A stretch of DNA of 64,000 bases from Diphasiastrum complanatum. Its lineage: Eukaryota > Streptophyta > Lycopodiopsida > Lycopodiales > Lycopodiaceae. Below the pieces are notes generated by a model. The model was not told where the DNA came from and made no database searches. It was given only the letters and a program-made list of their open reading frames with translations. The translations under genes and the position numbers were made by a program. Shown one piece after another: positions 33,855 to 43,044 of this stretch; positions within the stretch are counted from its first letter, which is position 1; the number at the start of each line of letters is the position of its first letter. Location of the stretch: the NCBI GenBank assembly GCA_029204225.1, contig CM055109.1, positions 46,130,966 through 46,194,965 of the forward strand, in the 5' to 3' direction.

Positions 33855-35207
33855 TTGTTGAAGATGTTCAAATATAGTCTCTTGAAAGTCACAAATTACA
33901 TTTGTATAATCATATCACAGGTTTTTATTCACATGGCATCAATAGGTGGCATCCTATTGAAGGAAAGAAAGGATCCTGAGTGCAACCTTTGTGGCAAGGG
34001 AGGATATTTTTTCACAAGATGCTACAAAAAGAAGACCAGTCCATCCAAGGAGAACCAAAGCAAGGGGGCCGAGGTGAAGGATGGAGCTTCAAGTTCAAAA
34101 TGCAAATACAAGAAGGACAAGTCCAAGGAAAGGTGTTTCCTTTGTGGAAAGGTGAATGAGGCTTGGAGTCTCACAAGGACTTGCAAGATTTGTCTTCAAG
34201 AGTCCATCACAACACATGTTGAATCTTTTGAAATTTTTCATTTGGAAGTGCATTGTTTGGTTCAAGATGCAAAGATAGATGTCACTTTCATGAAAGTAAC
34301 TTGGATTTATTTTATGTCCTTGGAAAGTATTTTGCTTGGAACTTTAGATAAGTTCAAACTTATTGTTATTATCCAAGAGAAATCAATCAAGAATAAGGAG
34401 CAATCACAAAATGAAAATAGTTTCATTTATGCTCTCATGTCAACTTATGAAGAACCATTTTGCTTTGAAGAGATTTTTGTATCTCAAAGGTGGATTAAGG
34501 CAATACTAGTTGAGTGTGATGCCTTAAAAGATAGCAAAATATGTTTTCCTTGTAAGCTTACATTAGTTATGAAGTCAAGGAAATGGAAATATATTCATAA
34601 TGTAGGATCTTTTGGTTTCAATAAGATTATGAATGATGTGTTCATTCATAAAGATGAAAATTGTATGTTTTCAATCCTAAAGGCAAGTTGTAAACTTCTT
34701 ATGAGAATAAGTGAAGCATCCAAAGTGGACACTTATATCCATAAGCAAGTAGTTAGCCTTATTGAGATGGAGATACCTTCTGATTTCCATATTGGAAAAA
34801 TCATGCAAAGTTGTGGTGATTTTTGGACTTATGTTTCTAGCATAAGTAATCTTGATAATCATAGGAAGTGCATATTGAATGGTCATACTTGTTGTGATCA
34901 TTATCAGACATGGAGGTCTCGGATTTCCATCAAAAAGGAACACCATGAAGAGGATCTTAAGGAGTCATGTCAAGGTTCAAATGTGCCAAGGATTGAGGAG
35001 GAGAATCCTTCTCAAGGTTCAAGTGTGCCAAGGATTGAGGAGGAAAGACCTTCTCAAATTGTGATTCCAAAAAGAAACTCAAGAAATATGGTTGAGTCCA
35101 TGTGGCTCACATTTCAAGGGAAAGAGGAGCATATCTCATGTGAAGGAGCAAGCCTAAGGTCAAGCATCTACATGAAAATTGGAAGGAATCAATTTTGGAG
35201 GTGCTAG
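33855..35207 (+). CDS. A2 internal ORF, chimeric gag-like protein
   Basis: 450 codons, open throughout; the start codon is uncertain (an ATG lies at 33861; MASIGGILLKERKD at 33931 is a likelier functional start). Two zinc-knuckle-like motifs: CNLCGKGGYFFTRC (His to Tyr) and CFLCGKVNEAWSLTRTC (degenerate). The middle (EEPFCFEEIFVSQRWIKAIL, VECDAL) resembles the lead-in to copia RT but no RT motifs follow. The C-terminal third has a 14-residue tandem repeat (SSVPRIEEERPSQ type) like copia linkers. The stretch ASCKLLMRISEASKVDTYIH has a DNA-level match in M2 at about 27320-27350. A full-length open frame in an otherwise decayed setting is unusual. Function unknown. Confidence 0.55.
   Translation: MLKMFKYSLLKVTNYICIIISQVFIHMASIGGILLKERKDPECNLCGKGGYFFTRCYKKKTSPSKENQSKGAEVKDGASSSKCKYKKDKSKERCFLCGKVNEAWSLTRTCKICLQESITTHVESFEIFHLEVHCLVQDAKIDVTFMKVTWIYFMSLESILLGTLDKFKLIVIIQEKSIKNKEQSQNENSFIYALMSTYEEPFCFEEIFVSQRWIKAILVECDALKDSKICFPCKLTLVMKSRKWKYIHNVGSFGFNKIMNDVFIHKDENCMFSILKASCKLLMRISEASKVDTYIHKQVVSLIEMEIPSDFHIGKIMQSCGDFWTYVSSISNLDNHRKCILNGHTCCDHYQTWRSRISIKKEHHEEDLKESCQGSNVPRIEEENPSQGSSVPRIEEERPSQIVIPKRNSRNMVESMWLTFQGKEEHISCEGASLRSSIYMKIGRNQFWRC
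34970..35055 (+). repeat. 42-bp in-frame tandem repeat
   Basis: Two copies of a 42-bp unit (CAAGGTTCAARTGTGCCAAG, then GATTGAGGAGGARA...). It encodes 14 residues and keeps the A2 frame open. Confidence 0.9.
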
Positions 35208-35402
35208 AATGGTGCAAAGCTCTCAAGCTCATCAAAGATGTCAACATCAAAGAAGCACTATCATGGATATGGTGATTTTAGATCAACATCAAGCTCATTG
35301 GCTGATCTTCACACCTTTTGAACCAGCAAAGACCAATTCAGCCCATGGAGTCAAGTTCAAGATCATCATGTTTTCCATCAAGCTAGATTTACCAAGCTAG
35401 AT

Positions 35403-35415
35403 TTTTGAGGAGGAG
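35403..35415 (+). promoter_or_regulatory. Polypurine tract of A2
   Basis: TTTTTGAGGAGGAG abuts the TGTGAAAA start of the 3' LTR. Confidence 0.75.
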
Positions 35416-36248
35416 TGTGAAAAATGCAAAAATATGCTTGGTAGAGGCCAAAAATCTTGTATATAGATAAAGACACATGTGTGGAGCCTGTTCCCACATG
35501 TGAAAATAGTGTACTTGTCATGTACCATAATCATATAGGTTGTACATATGATTTAATTCAAGTTCTAGTGGCTAAAAAGGCCAAAAACTAGTTTTCTAGA
35601 TATATGACACATGGCATCAATCTATTGATTGCATGAGCCAAATATTTTGGCTAGGTGTCATATCCCATGTGTAGAGGACAGCTCACATGTGTGGAATAAG
35701 CTGAATTAGACGAATTTTGACTTCTAGAAGATTTCCAAGTAGATCTCCATATAGAAGAAAAATGGACCAAAGGTGCTCAAAATAGAAGGTTTTGTCCAAG
35801 TGTCAGTTTTGCATGATGAATCATCATATGACAAAGCACCTTAACACATGTGGGATCAAAGGGATGATCAGTACCACGAGCTCCCACTTATTGTATATAT
35901 AGAGCCACATTTGGCCATAATCAATGTGAGACACCAATCTTGGTTTTGGAAGCAATTTTGAGTGATTCTCTCCATTTGTCTACATTTGTTTTGATTGTTT
36001 TGAGGTTCTATCAATGTGTATTTGATTTTCAGGTTGGAGTCCATACCCTAATAGGGTTTCACACGTGTGAAACCAGCAAGTACATTTACCTTCAATAAAT
36101 GATTGTTCTTGTTTGGATTGTATGTCTAGAATTGATCTAGATTGATCTTAATCTTATGTAGATTGATAGATTAAGTAAATCTAACATCCAATCCCTCTTG
36201 AGGATCAGATTAGGATCCACTCTTGGTCCTTTTAGTACTTTTTGCACA
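35416..36248 (+). mobile_element. 3' LTR of A2 (LTR-A)
   Basis: 833 bp. Homologous end to end with 31447-32266. It contains the perfect palindrome GGTTTCACACGTGTGAAACC (around 36055-36074, with a one-base imperfection at the edge) and a TATA-like TGTATATATAGAGCC near 35893-35907. Confidence 0.93.
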
Positions 36249-36943
36249 ACTGTAATGTCTACATAAAAAGAGTAAAAAAAGATTTTAAGGTACTGACTAT
36301 TTTTGTGGATGATTCCTTTATGATAGGTAACTCCTTGATGCTAATCAAGGACACGAAGAGTCAGAGTTCTGAGAATTATGAAATCACAGATTTGGGAGAA
36401 GCAACAAAGTGCCTCGGGCTGGAGATCGAAAGAGATCGAATAAAAGATGAAATGCACTTGCGTCGGTCTGAATATGCCAAAAAGGTGCTGAAGCAGTATC
36501 GCATCATGGACTGCAAAGAAAAGGCCACACCAATGATAGCTAGAGCCAAGCTGATGAAGTAGGATTGCCCAAAAACAGAAGAAAAAAAATAGAAAATGGA
36601 AGGTATACCCTACCAAAACCTAATCAGTAGTCTGATGTACCTTACAGTTTGTACCAGACCCGATTTAGCTTTCTCTGTTTATGCTTTAAGCCAATTCTCT
36701 TCCAATGCTAGCATGTCACATTGGCAAATGGCAAAACGGATCCTACAATATGTGAAGGGTATTCAAAATATGGGATTAACCTACATAGCAGAAAACGAAA
36801 AAAAAGGATTTGAGCTGCACCACTACAGTGATGCAAGCTGGATGAGCTGCAAAGATGACAACAAGTCCATAACTGGAGGATGTTCAATAGCGTGCAGAGC
36901 AGCAATTGACTGGATATACAAAAAGAAAACCTTGATAGCTTAA
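36249..36943 (+). pseudogene. Copia B1 RT (second part) and RNase H start
   Basis: Resumes after A2: VYIKRVKKDFKVLTIFVDDS (the YVDD box as FVDD), EITDLGEATKCLGLEIERDR, CTRPDLAFSVYALSQF, then RNase H with HHYSDASWMSCKDD. A stop at 36560 and another at 36941. Confidence 0.9.
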
Positions 36944-37290
36944 TTCTCTTGCGAAGCTAAATACGTCGCAGCTTCAAAGGTCGAATGAGGTAGTTGGGTT
37001 GCGGATGATGCTGGAGACAATTGGGATACCACAAGGAGGACCATGTACGATGATGATGGACTTTCAGAGTGCCATTTATCTATCCCAAGATCTTGTCTTT
37101 CATTCAAAGACAAAACACATACCTCTGAAGTACCATCACATTCAAGATTTGATCTTGAAAGGAGAGCTCCAGGTTCACTACATAAAGTCTGAAGACATGA
37201 TTGCAAACCTGCTCACGAAGCCGCTCGACAAACAACTCTTCGCAAAGCAAAGAAACGCAATTGGATTAAACATGCAAAGCTGCAAGGTTC
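36944..37290 (+). pseudogene. Copia B1 RNase H end
   Basis: In shifted frames: SCEAKYVAASK, GGPCTMMMDFQSAIYLSQDL, HSKTKHIPLKYHHIQDLI, SEDMIANLLTKPLDKQLF. Standard copia C-terminus. A purine-rich TTCAAGAGGGAG follows and leads into LTR-B. Confidence 0.9.
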
Positions 37291-37299
37291 AAGAGGGAG

Positions 37300-37980
37300 T
37301 GTCAGAAATGGTGAACTCCTACAACTTTGCCGCGAAACGAAGTAAAAGTTGAATGGCGAACAATTCGCAAAAGTCAACGTGCCTTGAAAACCCTAAGACA
37401 CGAATCGAAGCAAAACTCAAAGGTCGAACAGTTCACGAAAATCAAACGATTCGCGAAAGTCAAACATGCCTCCAGGACCAAAAAGACACAAAGCGACACG
37501 AAACGAAAAGAAATGAAAGAAAATCTTTCGCACTGCCAGCTGGCAGCACAATGGTCGTGGAATCCTAAACTTCACACTCAGTCAAAATAGTTAGCTATAA
37601 CGGAGAGCAACTAATTAGTCGATTATCGTTAACTAGTCTTGTGATTCTCTGTTAAGCTATCTTGTAAACTCCACATGGTGGAGATATAAACCCTTTTTTT
37701 TATGAATCCAAAAACACAACGGACAATGTGCGCAGTAGAGTAGAAAAAAAAAAGAATAGAAATGAAATAGATGTGCATGAAAGTCTACCAACGAGCAGAA
37801 CACAGCGAAAAGAGCAAAGCATTAGGCCGCCAACGAGCGAGACACTGACCGTCTTGCTCTAAAAAAAATTAAATTGATAATCCAATTGCTCTATCTTGTA
37901 CATCTCCTTGTCCACCGTTGTCTTGATTGCTAGAATGATACATGTTTTGTGATCTGTATTCGCGTGTCTAGGATTTTGCA
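37300..37980 (+). mobile_element. 3' LTR of copia B1 (LTR-B)
   Basis: 681 bp, TGTCAGAAATGG...GATTTTGCA. Unusually rich in short TTCGCRAA / CGAAARTCAAA repeats in its first 200 bp. A second, inverted copy is at 63167-63860. It has a palindromic CTGCCAGCTGGCAG at about 37536-37549. Confidence 0.9.
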
Positions 37981-38058
37981 CAAGAAAATTCAAAGGAAAC
38001 AAAATCGTTTGCGATACATCGATAAGGAAGAAAACTGTTCACGACACTTTGATGAGTC
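37981..38058 (+). other. Gypsy P leader fragment
   Basis: CAAGAAAATTCAAAGGAAAC, AAAATCG and GATACATC match, in inverse orientation, the sequence just upstream of the P2 gag at about 60690-60750. B1 therefore probably inserted into, or was joined to, a P-type leader. Confidence 0.5.
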
Positions 38059-38860
38059 CGAGATCAAAGAGTGTCAAAAAGGATCTCCTATTGTCTCTCT
38101 TGAAGATTATCATGGAGGGATGGGGCCGAGAATTGAGGAGGAGTCACCTCGAATCTTCTCACCTAGAAGATTACTAAGGAAAAGATCCATGCCTAAGAGG
38201 CTTTCTTATGGTGAGAAAGACAAACAAGTGGATCTTAATATCACTAGTTATGCTTATTTTATCTCACATGAAGAGCCAAAGGATGTTCAAGAGGCACTCA
38301 ATTGAAAAGAATGGTTTTTAGCCATGAAGCAGGAATATGATGCTTTGATAACCAACAAAACAGGGGAGCTTGTGGAACTTCCATCCAACAAGCACACTTT
38401 TGGTTGCAAATGGGTTTTCCAAGTCAAATATAATCAAGATGGCACAATCAACAAATATAAGGCAAGACTTTCTGCAAAGGGCTTTGTCCAAATTAATGAA
38501 CTTGATTATGAAGAAACATTTGCACCTGAAGATGGTATCAATAAGAGTTATCATATCCATTGCTTGTTTTTTCAAATGGAGAATGTTCCAATTAGATGTC
38601 TCAAATGCTTTTTTAAATGGATATCTAGAAGAAGAAATCTATATGGAACAACCACAAGGATTCATCAAGGATGAGTCCAAAGTATGCTTGCTTTTCAAAA
38701 GTCTCTATGGACTAAAGCAAGCACCAAGATCATGGTATACTCGACTAAACTCTTTCCTTATCTCACTAGGATTCATTCTTAGTGACTACGATCCTTCCAT
38801 GTATATCAAGTTTAATGCTAGTGATATTGTCATTCTTCTAATTTATGTTGATGATCTTAC
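38059..38860 (+). pseudogene. Copia Q reverse transcriptase
   Basis: Linker (PRIEEESPRIFSPRR), then EEPKDVQEALN, MKQEYDALITNKTGELVELP, KWVFQVKYNQDGTINKYKAR and LDYEETFAPE. A frameshift near 38530 leads to LDVSNAFLNGYLEEEIYM, SLYGLKQAPRSWY and ILLIYVDDL. The catalytic YVDD is intact but the element breaks immediately after it, at LTR-D1. Confidence 0.9.
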
Positions 38861-39091
38861 GTAGTATAGCCCTCCCGTCTGTCAACAAGGGTTAGATCAC
38901 TAGATAGGTACCTAAATATGCATAGATGCTAATTTTAGTTAGTTTCCTACTTCCTCCCTAACTCTATTCACCACTAACACTACTCTCCCTTAACTCTACT
39001 CCTCTACTCTAACAGTCATCATGATTTGGGTGAAGGAAAGGGATAGAAAAAGAGAGGAAGAGAGAAAAGAAGAGAGAAAGAGAGACAAAGA
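38860..39091 (-). mobile_element. LTR-D1 fragment
   Basis: CGTAGTATAGCCCT, GGTTAGATCACTAGATAGGT, ACCTAAMTATGCATAGATGC and TTAACTCTACTCCTCTAC are shared with 60774-60925. It ends in a GA-rich stretch where LTR-C1 begins. Confidence 0.8.
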
Positions 39092-39573
39092 TGAGATGGG
39101 GGTTAGCTCAAATGCTCAATGTCATTGCTTATGGAAAAACCTTAACTAGCATAACCAAAAGACATGGGAAATGAAAATAACAAGTGATCACAACAATAGC
39201 ATAAGCAAGATTAATTAGCAAATGAGGATGCTTGAGCTCTCAAAATGGTAGAGTCTCCTCCTCTCTATTAAGCATGAAAGTAGTGTACAAATGGTGCCTT
39301 TTTATAAAATAAGGAAGGCCCTTGCCCCTCAATCCTATTGGCTAATATTCACATTGATCCTATCCATTCATCTTGGACCCAACTTGATCCAAGGGTCCAG
39401 AAAAAGTACATTGAAAATCACAAGATTCATGTGAGTCCAAAATTGGACCCAACTCTAAAAAGTAAACTCTAAGTTTAGAATTGACTTTGGGCCTCAAGTT
39501 TTATTTTAATTACAAAGGTCCATTTTATTGGATGATTTTATTTATTTACACTTTGTTGGGAATACCCCCAACA
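39092..39573 (-). mobile_element. LTR-C1
   Basis: The minus strand begins TGTTGGGGGTATTCCCAACA and ends ACCCCCATCTCA. Shares GGTTAGCTCAAATGCTC, ATAGTGTACAAATGGTG, TTTTTATAAAAT, CCTTGCCCCTCAAT and TTGGACCCAACTTGATCCAA with LTR-C2 (62603-63161). C2 has about 80 bp more near its start. Confidence 0.85.
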
Positions 39574-40512
39574 GGACCCACGGCCTGAAGTAGTGTCGGT
39601 CCCTCGGCACTCTGCCGGTTTAGTATAGCGTTTTCTTCGCCCACCTTTGTTGGATCATGTAGGTGGTGACGTCCTCCATAAAGTTGAGGCAGTCTAGTTT
39701 CTTCAAGTCCTTGGGCGTGTGAAGGGACTTGTGGACTCCTCGCAGCCAATCTTGGTCGACCCATGTTTGGAATCTGCGTGCCCATGGATCGCCTAGAAGT
39801 GCAGCTCGGTAATACACATGAGCGATTGGCAGCTGATCTTTGACTTTGTCAGAAGGTAGTGACTTATTAACGTCAAAGAATATGGACGAGAGAAAATTTT
39901 CCCATCTAGTCTCGATCCCCATTAGATGTTCTAAGTCTCGGGCGTAAGTGGCTGTCGCGCAGACTGTTGGATCAGGGCAATTGATATAATGGGTTGCGAA
40001 CGCGGTGAGAGCCCTTCTGGCATCTAAATCCGTAGTCCACCCATATTCTGACTATATGATCAGCCAATTAAAATTCTGAAGTGTGATCTTGTCCATAGGG
40101 GTGCCGCATTCCGCCCATTTGAATCTTCGTGTACATGGCAGGAAGTGCGCGTTCACCCATAATTGTTGTGGGCTCATCACATAGGCCCTGATGGTCGTAG
40201 AATCTCTTTCAAACAACTGTTGACGCCACTCTGGTTGTGGTTGGAGGGCAGGTAATGCTTGCAGTTCTTTGCCCTTTATGGTCTGAACTGAAAATGATAT
40301 CTGTCAGCCGCCTCTTGATGACTCATGGAGATACTTTGATAGAAATTCGTTGATTTTCTCCGGGGCAAGCCGTTGGGACGCTTCAGATGGAAGCTCTCGC
40401 ACCTTTGTGGAGGCCTCTATCAGCGCTTTGGAGAGGCTTTGGATATATTTGTTGAGACCCTCGTCCTTCTGCTACAGCTTGGCAATATCCTGGTGCCCTT
40501 CATCTTCATACA
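39574..40512 (-). pseudogene. Gypsy P1 extra ORF, C-terminal part
   Basis: Minus strand from 40512: AKL..KDEGLNKYIQSLSKAL, RLAPEKINEFLSKYLHE, ALQPQPEWRQQLFERDSTTI, RAYVMSPQQLWVNAHFLPCT, then the open stretch 39922-39620 (GIETRWENFLSSIFFDVNKS, WARRFQTWVDQDWLRG, VTTYMIQQRWAKKTLY). Only about three in-frame stops in 300 codons. Not gag, protease, RT or integrase. It continues, after a foreign insert, the protein whose middle is at 40716-41848. Family not recognised; it may correspond to the extra 3' ORF of Athila/Tat-type elements. Confidence 0.6.
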
Positions 40513-40715
40513 TCTTGGATTCATCAAAGATAACATCATGGCTAACATGTATTTTGTTCTCCATTGGATCAAAACATCTATAGCCCTTCACACGATCATC
40601 ATATCCTAGGAAAATGCACTTGATAGCTTTTACATCAAGCTTACGTCTCTCTTCCTTAGGAATGTGTACAAAGGCCTTACATCAAAAGATTCGCAAGTGG
40701 TTCACCTTTGGTGAA
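40497..40715 (-). pseudogene. Copia integrase piece inside the gypsy P1 ORF
   Basis: The minus strand reads VNHLRIF, CKAFVHIPKEERRKLDVKAI, KCIFLGYDDRVKGYRCFDPM and KIHVSHDVIFDESK: the C-terminal domain of a copia integrase, about 70 codons, almost unbroken. It is flanked on both sides by gypsy P1 extra-ORF sequence in the same orientation. Confidence 0.8.
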
Positions 40716-41848
40716 AAGTTCATGTTGTTGCGTCAGAATCAATTCGTGCTGCAGCTTGGTGAGGTCTGCTCGCAGCTGTGTGTTACTTGTTGCCAGGTGT
40801 AGTACCATGCTTTCCAGAATGGCTTTGGCCGCTACCGCATCCCGGATGTATTTTTCCAGAGTTTGGTACACCGTCGTTAGGTTTGTGGGAGCAGCCGATA
40901 CACTAGCACTAATAACGACTTGTGTTGTATCAGCGCCGACGACTTGTGGAATACCATCGTCATTATCTTCGATCAGGTTCTCATTGGACCTGATGCCATT
41001 TGGGGTGGTAGGATCAGCCCGATCTGGCGATGGTACGAAAATTGTTTGAATAAATGTGTCATCAAGCAACGGTTGGTTGCCCACGGCAACCTTTGGTGGC
41101 GAAGCAGGTGGGGTTTGAGAAGCAATTGTGAAAACAGGGGTGAGGACGGTTTGTCCAAACAAGAGGGTGGGAGGAACATAGGGGAACTGAAGGGTGGTGT
41201 GGAGTATGGAAGAAGACAAAGATGGAGCAGAAAGGGTCTAGCATGGGGGTGAAAAATTGATGACTTGCATCCACACCAGACTTTCTAGAGACTATTGAGA
41301 ATCAGAAGGATTGAACAGAATGGAAGCAACGTTGGCGGTAGGAGTGATGGAGGATGCGATGGTGATGGACAGAGTAGTGGATAACGGAACAGAGATAGGA
41401 ATCATATCAACAGAGGAAACAGGGGTGGACACAAAAATAGATGTGGATGGAACAGGAAGAGAGGTAGCGACAACAGAGTTCCCGGGGGGGGTTTGCACGG
41501 AAGAAGAAGTGGCGGTGGTTGATGGGGTGGTTAGTGCGGTAGTGGAGGTGCGTCTTTGGGTAGCAGGTGGAGATGTGGATCTAGAGGCAGCGCCACGCAT
41601 TCGTTTGTTGGCCGTTGTATTAATAACTGCAAGTTGGGAGGAGGTGGATGCTTGAGATGGCGGATAAAGATTAGTATGTGGCACGAGGGTAGACAAAAGG
41701 GATGAGCGTTAGAAACCATGCATTTCATCTCGAGAAGTGTGCAGGCAAAGTTACACAATAGGGGGCCTGCTGCGATACGCTCACGGTTGTTCGGTTTGAT
41801 GGAGTTGGTTAGTTCACGAATAAAGAAGCTATGCCAGTCGTATGGCAC
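40716..41848 (-). pseudogene. Gypsy P1 extra ORF, middle part
   Basis: Minus strand: VPYDWHSFFIRELTNSIKPN, then STLVPHTNLYPPSQAS, a Ser/Thr/Pro-rich low-complexity stretch (41600-41300), two stops, PPTLLFGQTVLTPVFTIASQ, and a region ending TTVYQTLEKYIRDAVAAKAI, LRADLTKLQHELILTQQ with coiled-coil character. The first part overlaps in content with the P2 ORF at 55741-56010, which fixes its position in the protein. Confidence 0.6.
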
Positions 41849-42560
41849 AAAAGAGGCGCCACTGCTAAATTCACATGAGCCACTTGGGTATTAGCTGGCC
41901 CTGGTGGTGCAGATAAGGCCATGCACTGTTGATTGTTCGGCAGGCCATACCTCGGTGCCGCATTGGGTGCCCCTTGATGATAAGGATAAGAGGGCTAATA
42001 GGAATTCCTCTTCTGTTGTATGATCCGGGGATTAAATGGGAAAAATGCCATCTCGTGTGATGATGCATTGCACAGATGGCAAAATCTTTGTGTCAATCTG
42101 AGGTTTTGCTTTAATATCGGACACTCATTGGCTATATAGTTATGAGTGCATACTGAGCACCATACATTTTCTTGGCTAGGATTTGACAGTTGGTTCTGTT
42201 CCGGTGGATTTGGAATTTGCACTACAGCTCCCTACAAGGCTTTCAGTTTTTGATCAAATTGCGCCGTCAGTTGTTCCATCTGCTATTTGTGTAATGTCAT
42301 TTGTTCCATTATCAAATCTGTTGATATACTGGAAGCGTTGGACGATGATGTTACCGAAGGAGTTGGATTATGGGTGGTCGGATATGATTCATCGTCTGAA
42401 CCCTCATCTTCCTCCCTGATGGCATCTTCCAGTGCTTCCTACAATGTAGCGTACTACTCCCATCTTTTCAGTTTTCTTCTGATACTACGTGGCAACCTTG
42501 CAAGGAACCACATAACCACTGCATGATCAGGAGTTAGGGCTACGGTGCATTCGGATCTGT
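41849..42560 (-). pseudogene. Gypsy P1 gag remnant
   Basis: Minus strand: RSECTVALTPDHAVVMWFLA, EALEDAIREEDEGSDDE, then GPANTQVAHVNL-like sequence. It matches P2 gag (59640-60310) closely. At 41849 it jumps directly into the extra ORF, so the rest of gag and all of pol are deleted. Confidence 0.8.
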
Positions 42561-43044
42561 TCCATTTGATTATGTACCATTTAGAAGTAGGAATTGTAGG
42601 TGTTCATTCGAGTTGCATTCTGATCCATTGGTGAGCACCATGACTTGCATATTTTTGAGTAATGTAAGTACATTTTTAAGAGTGAACGTTATCTAAGTAT
42701 CCTCTGACAGGCAGGATAAAACTAAACTACAACACCCAATCTTGCTGTCTGGCTGAACGTTAACCAAGACTCCAATTACCAAGAACTATTTGTACAGTTT
42801 GGTAACAGATAGTAAGAAAACCTGAACAAGAATGTGCTAATTGTAAGAGATCTGAAGAATCAAAATATTGATAGAGAATCATTGAACAAAGTTATTTGAT
42901 TCCTACAAGTATCAGATGAGCAGACATAGAACCAAAGCAGGTTCCATCTGACCCTAGATCAACGATGAATAAGCGTGCAAGATAAATCTTCAAATGGAAA
43001 TAGTATTCACCAAGGAGACAACTATGGACTTAATTTCCAATAGT
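42561..43044 (-). mobile_element. Copia R LTR and gag-start remnant
   Basis: The minus strand begins TATTGGAAATTAAG at about 43044, right after the purine tract CCTTAAGGAGGAC. It runs about 420 bp to GTGCTCACCA at about 42625. A decayed priming-site-like TGGATCAGAATGC and a few codons resembling copia gag (LLNGT) follow before P1 gag starts. So an LTR is flanked by RNase H on one side and a leader/gag start on the other. Confidence 0.45.

Larger units (their letters stand above)
31447..36248 (+). mobile_element. Element A2: complete non-autonomous LTR retrotransposon
   Basis: 4802 bp with both LTRs (31447-32266 and 35416-36248), a priming site at 32267, a polypurine tract at 35403-35415 and a perfect 5-bp target duplication ACTGT at 31442-31446 and 36249-36253. 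The LTRs end TGTG...CACA. The 3.1-kb interior has one 450-codon ORF with decayed zinc knuckles and no recognisable complete protease, integrase or RT. It must have used enzymes supplied by another element. It sits inside the RT gene of copia B1, so it is younger than B1. Confidence 0.95.

Noticed and set aside
34440-34600. A2 ORF segment resembling the start of copia RT, considered as a working RT
   Set aside because: Only the lead-in (EEPFCFEEIF...WIKAIL..CDAL) is similar; none of the later RT blocks or a YVDD box follows.
41311-41655. Plus-strand 114-codon frame
   Set aside because: It is the antisense shadow of the Ser/Thr/Pro-rich part of the gypsy P1 extra ORF, whose minus-strand frame continues on both sides and matches P2.
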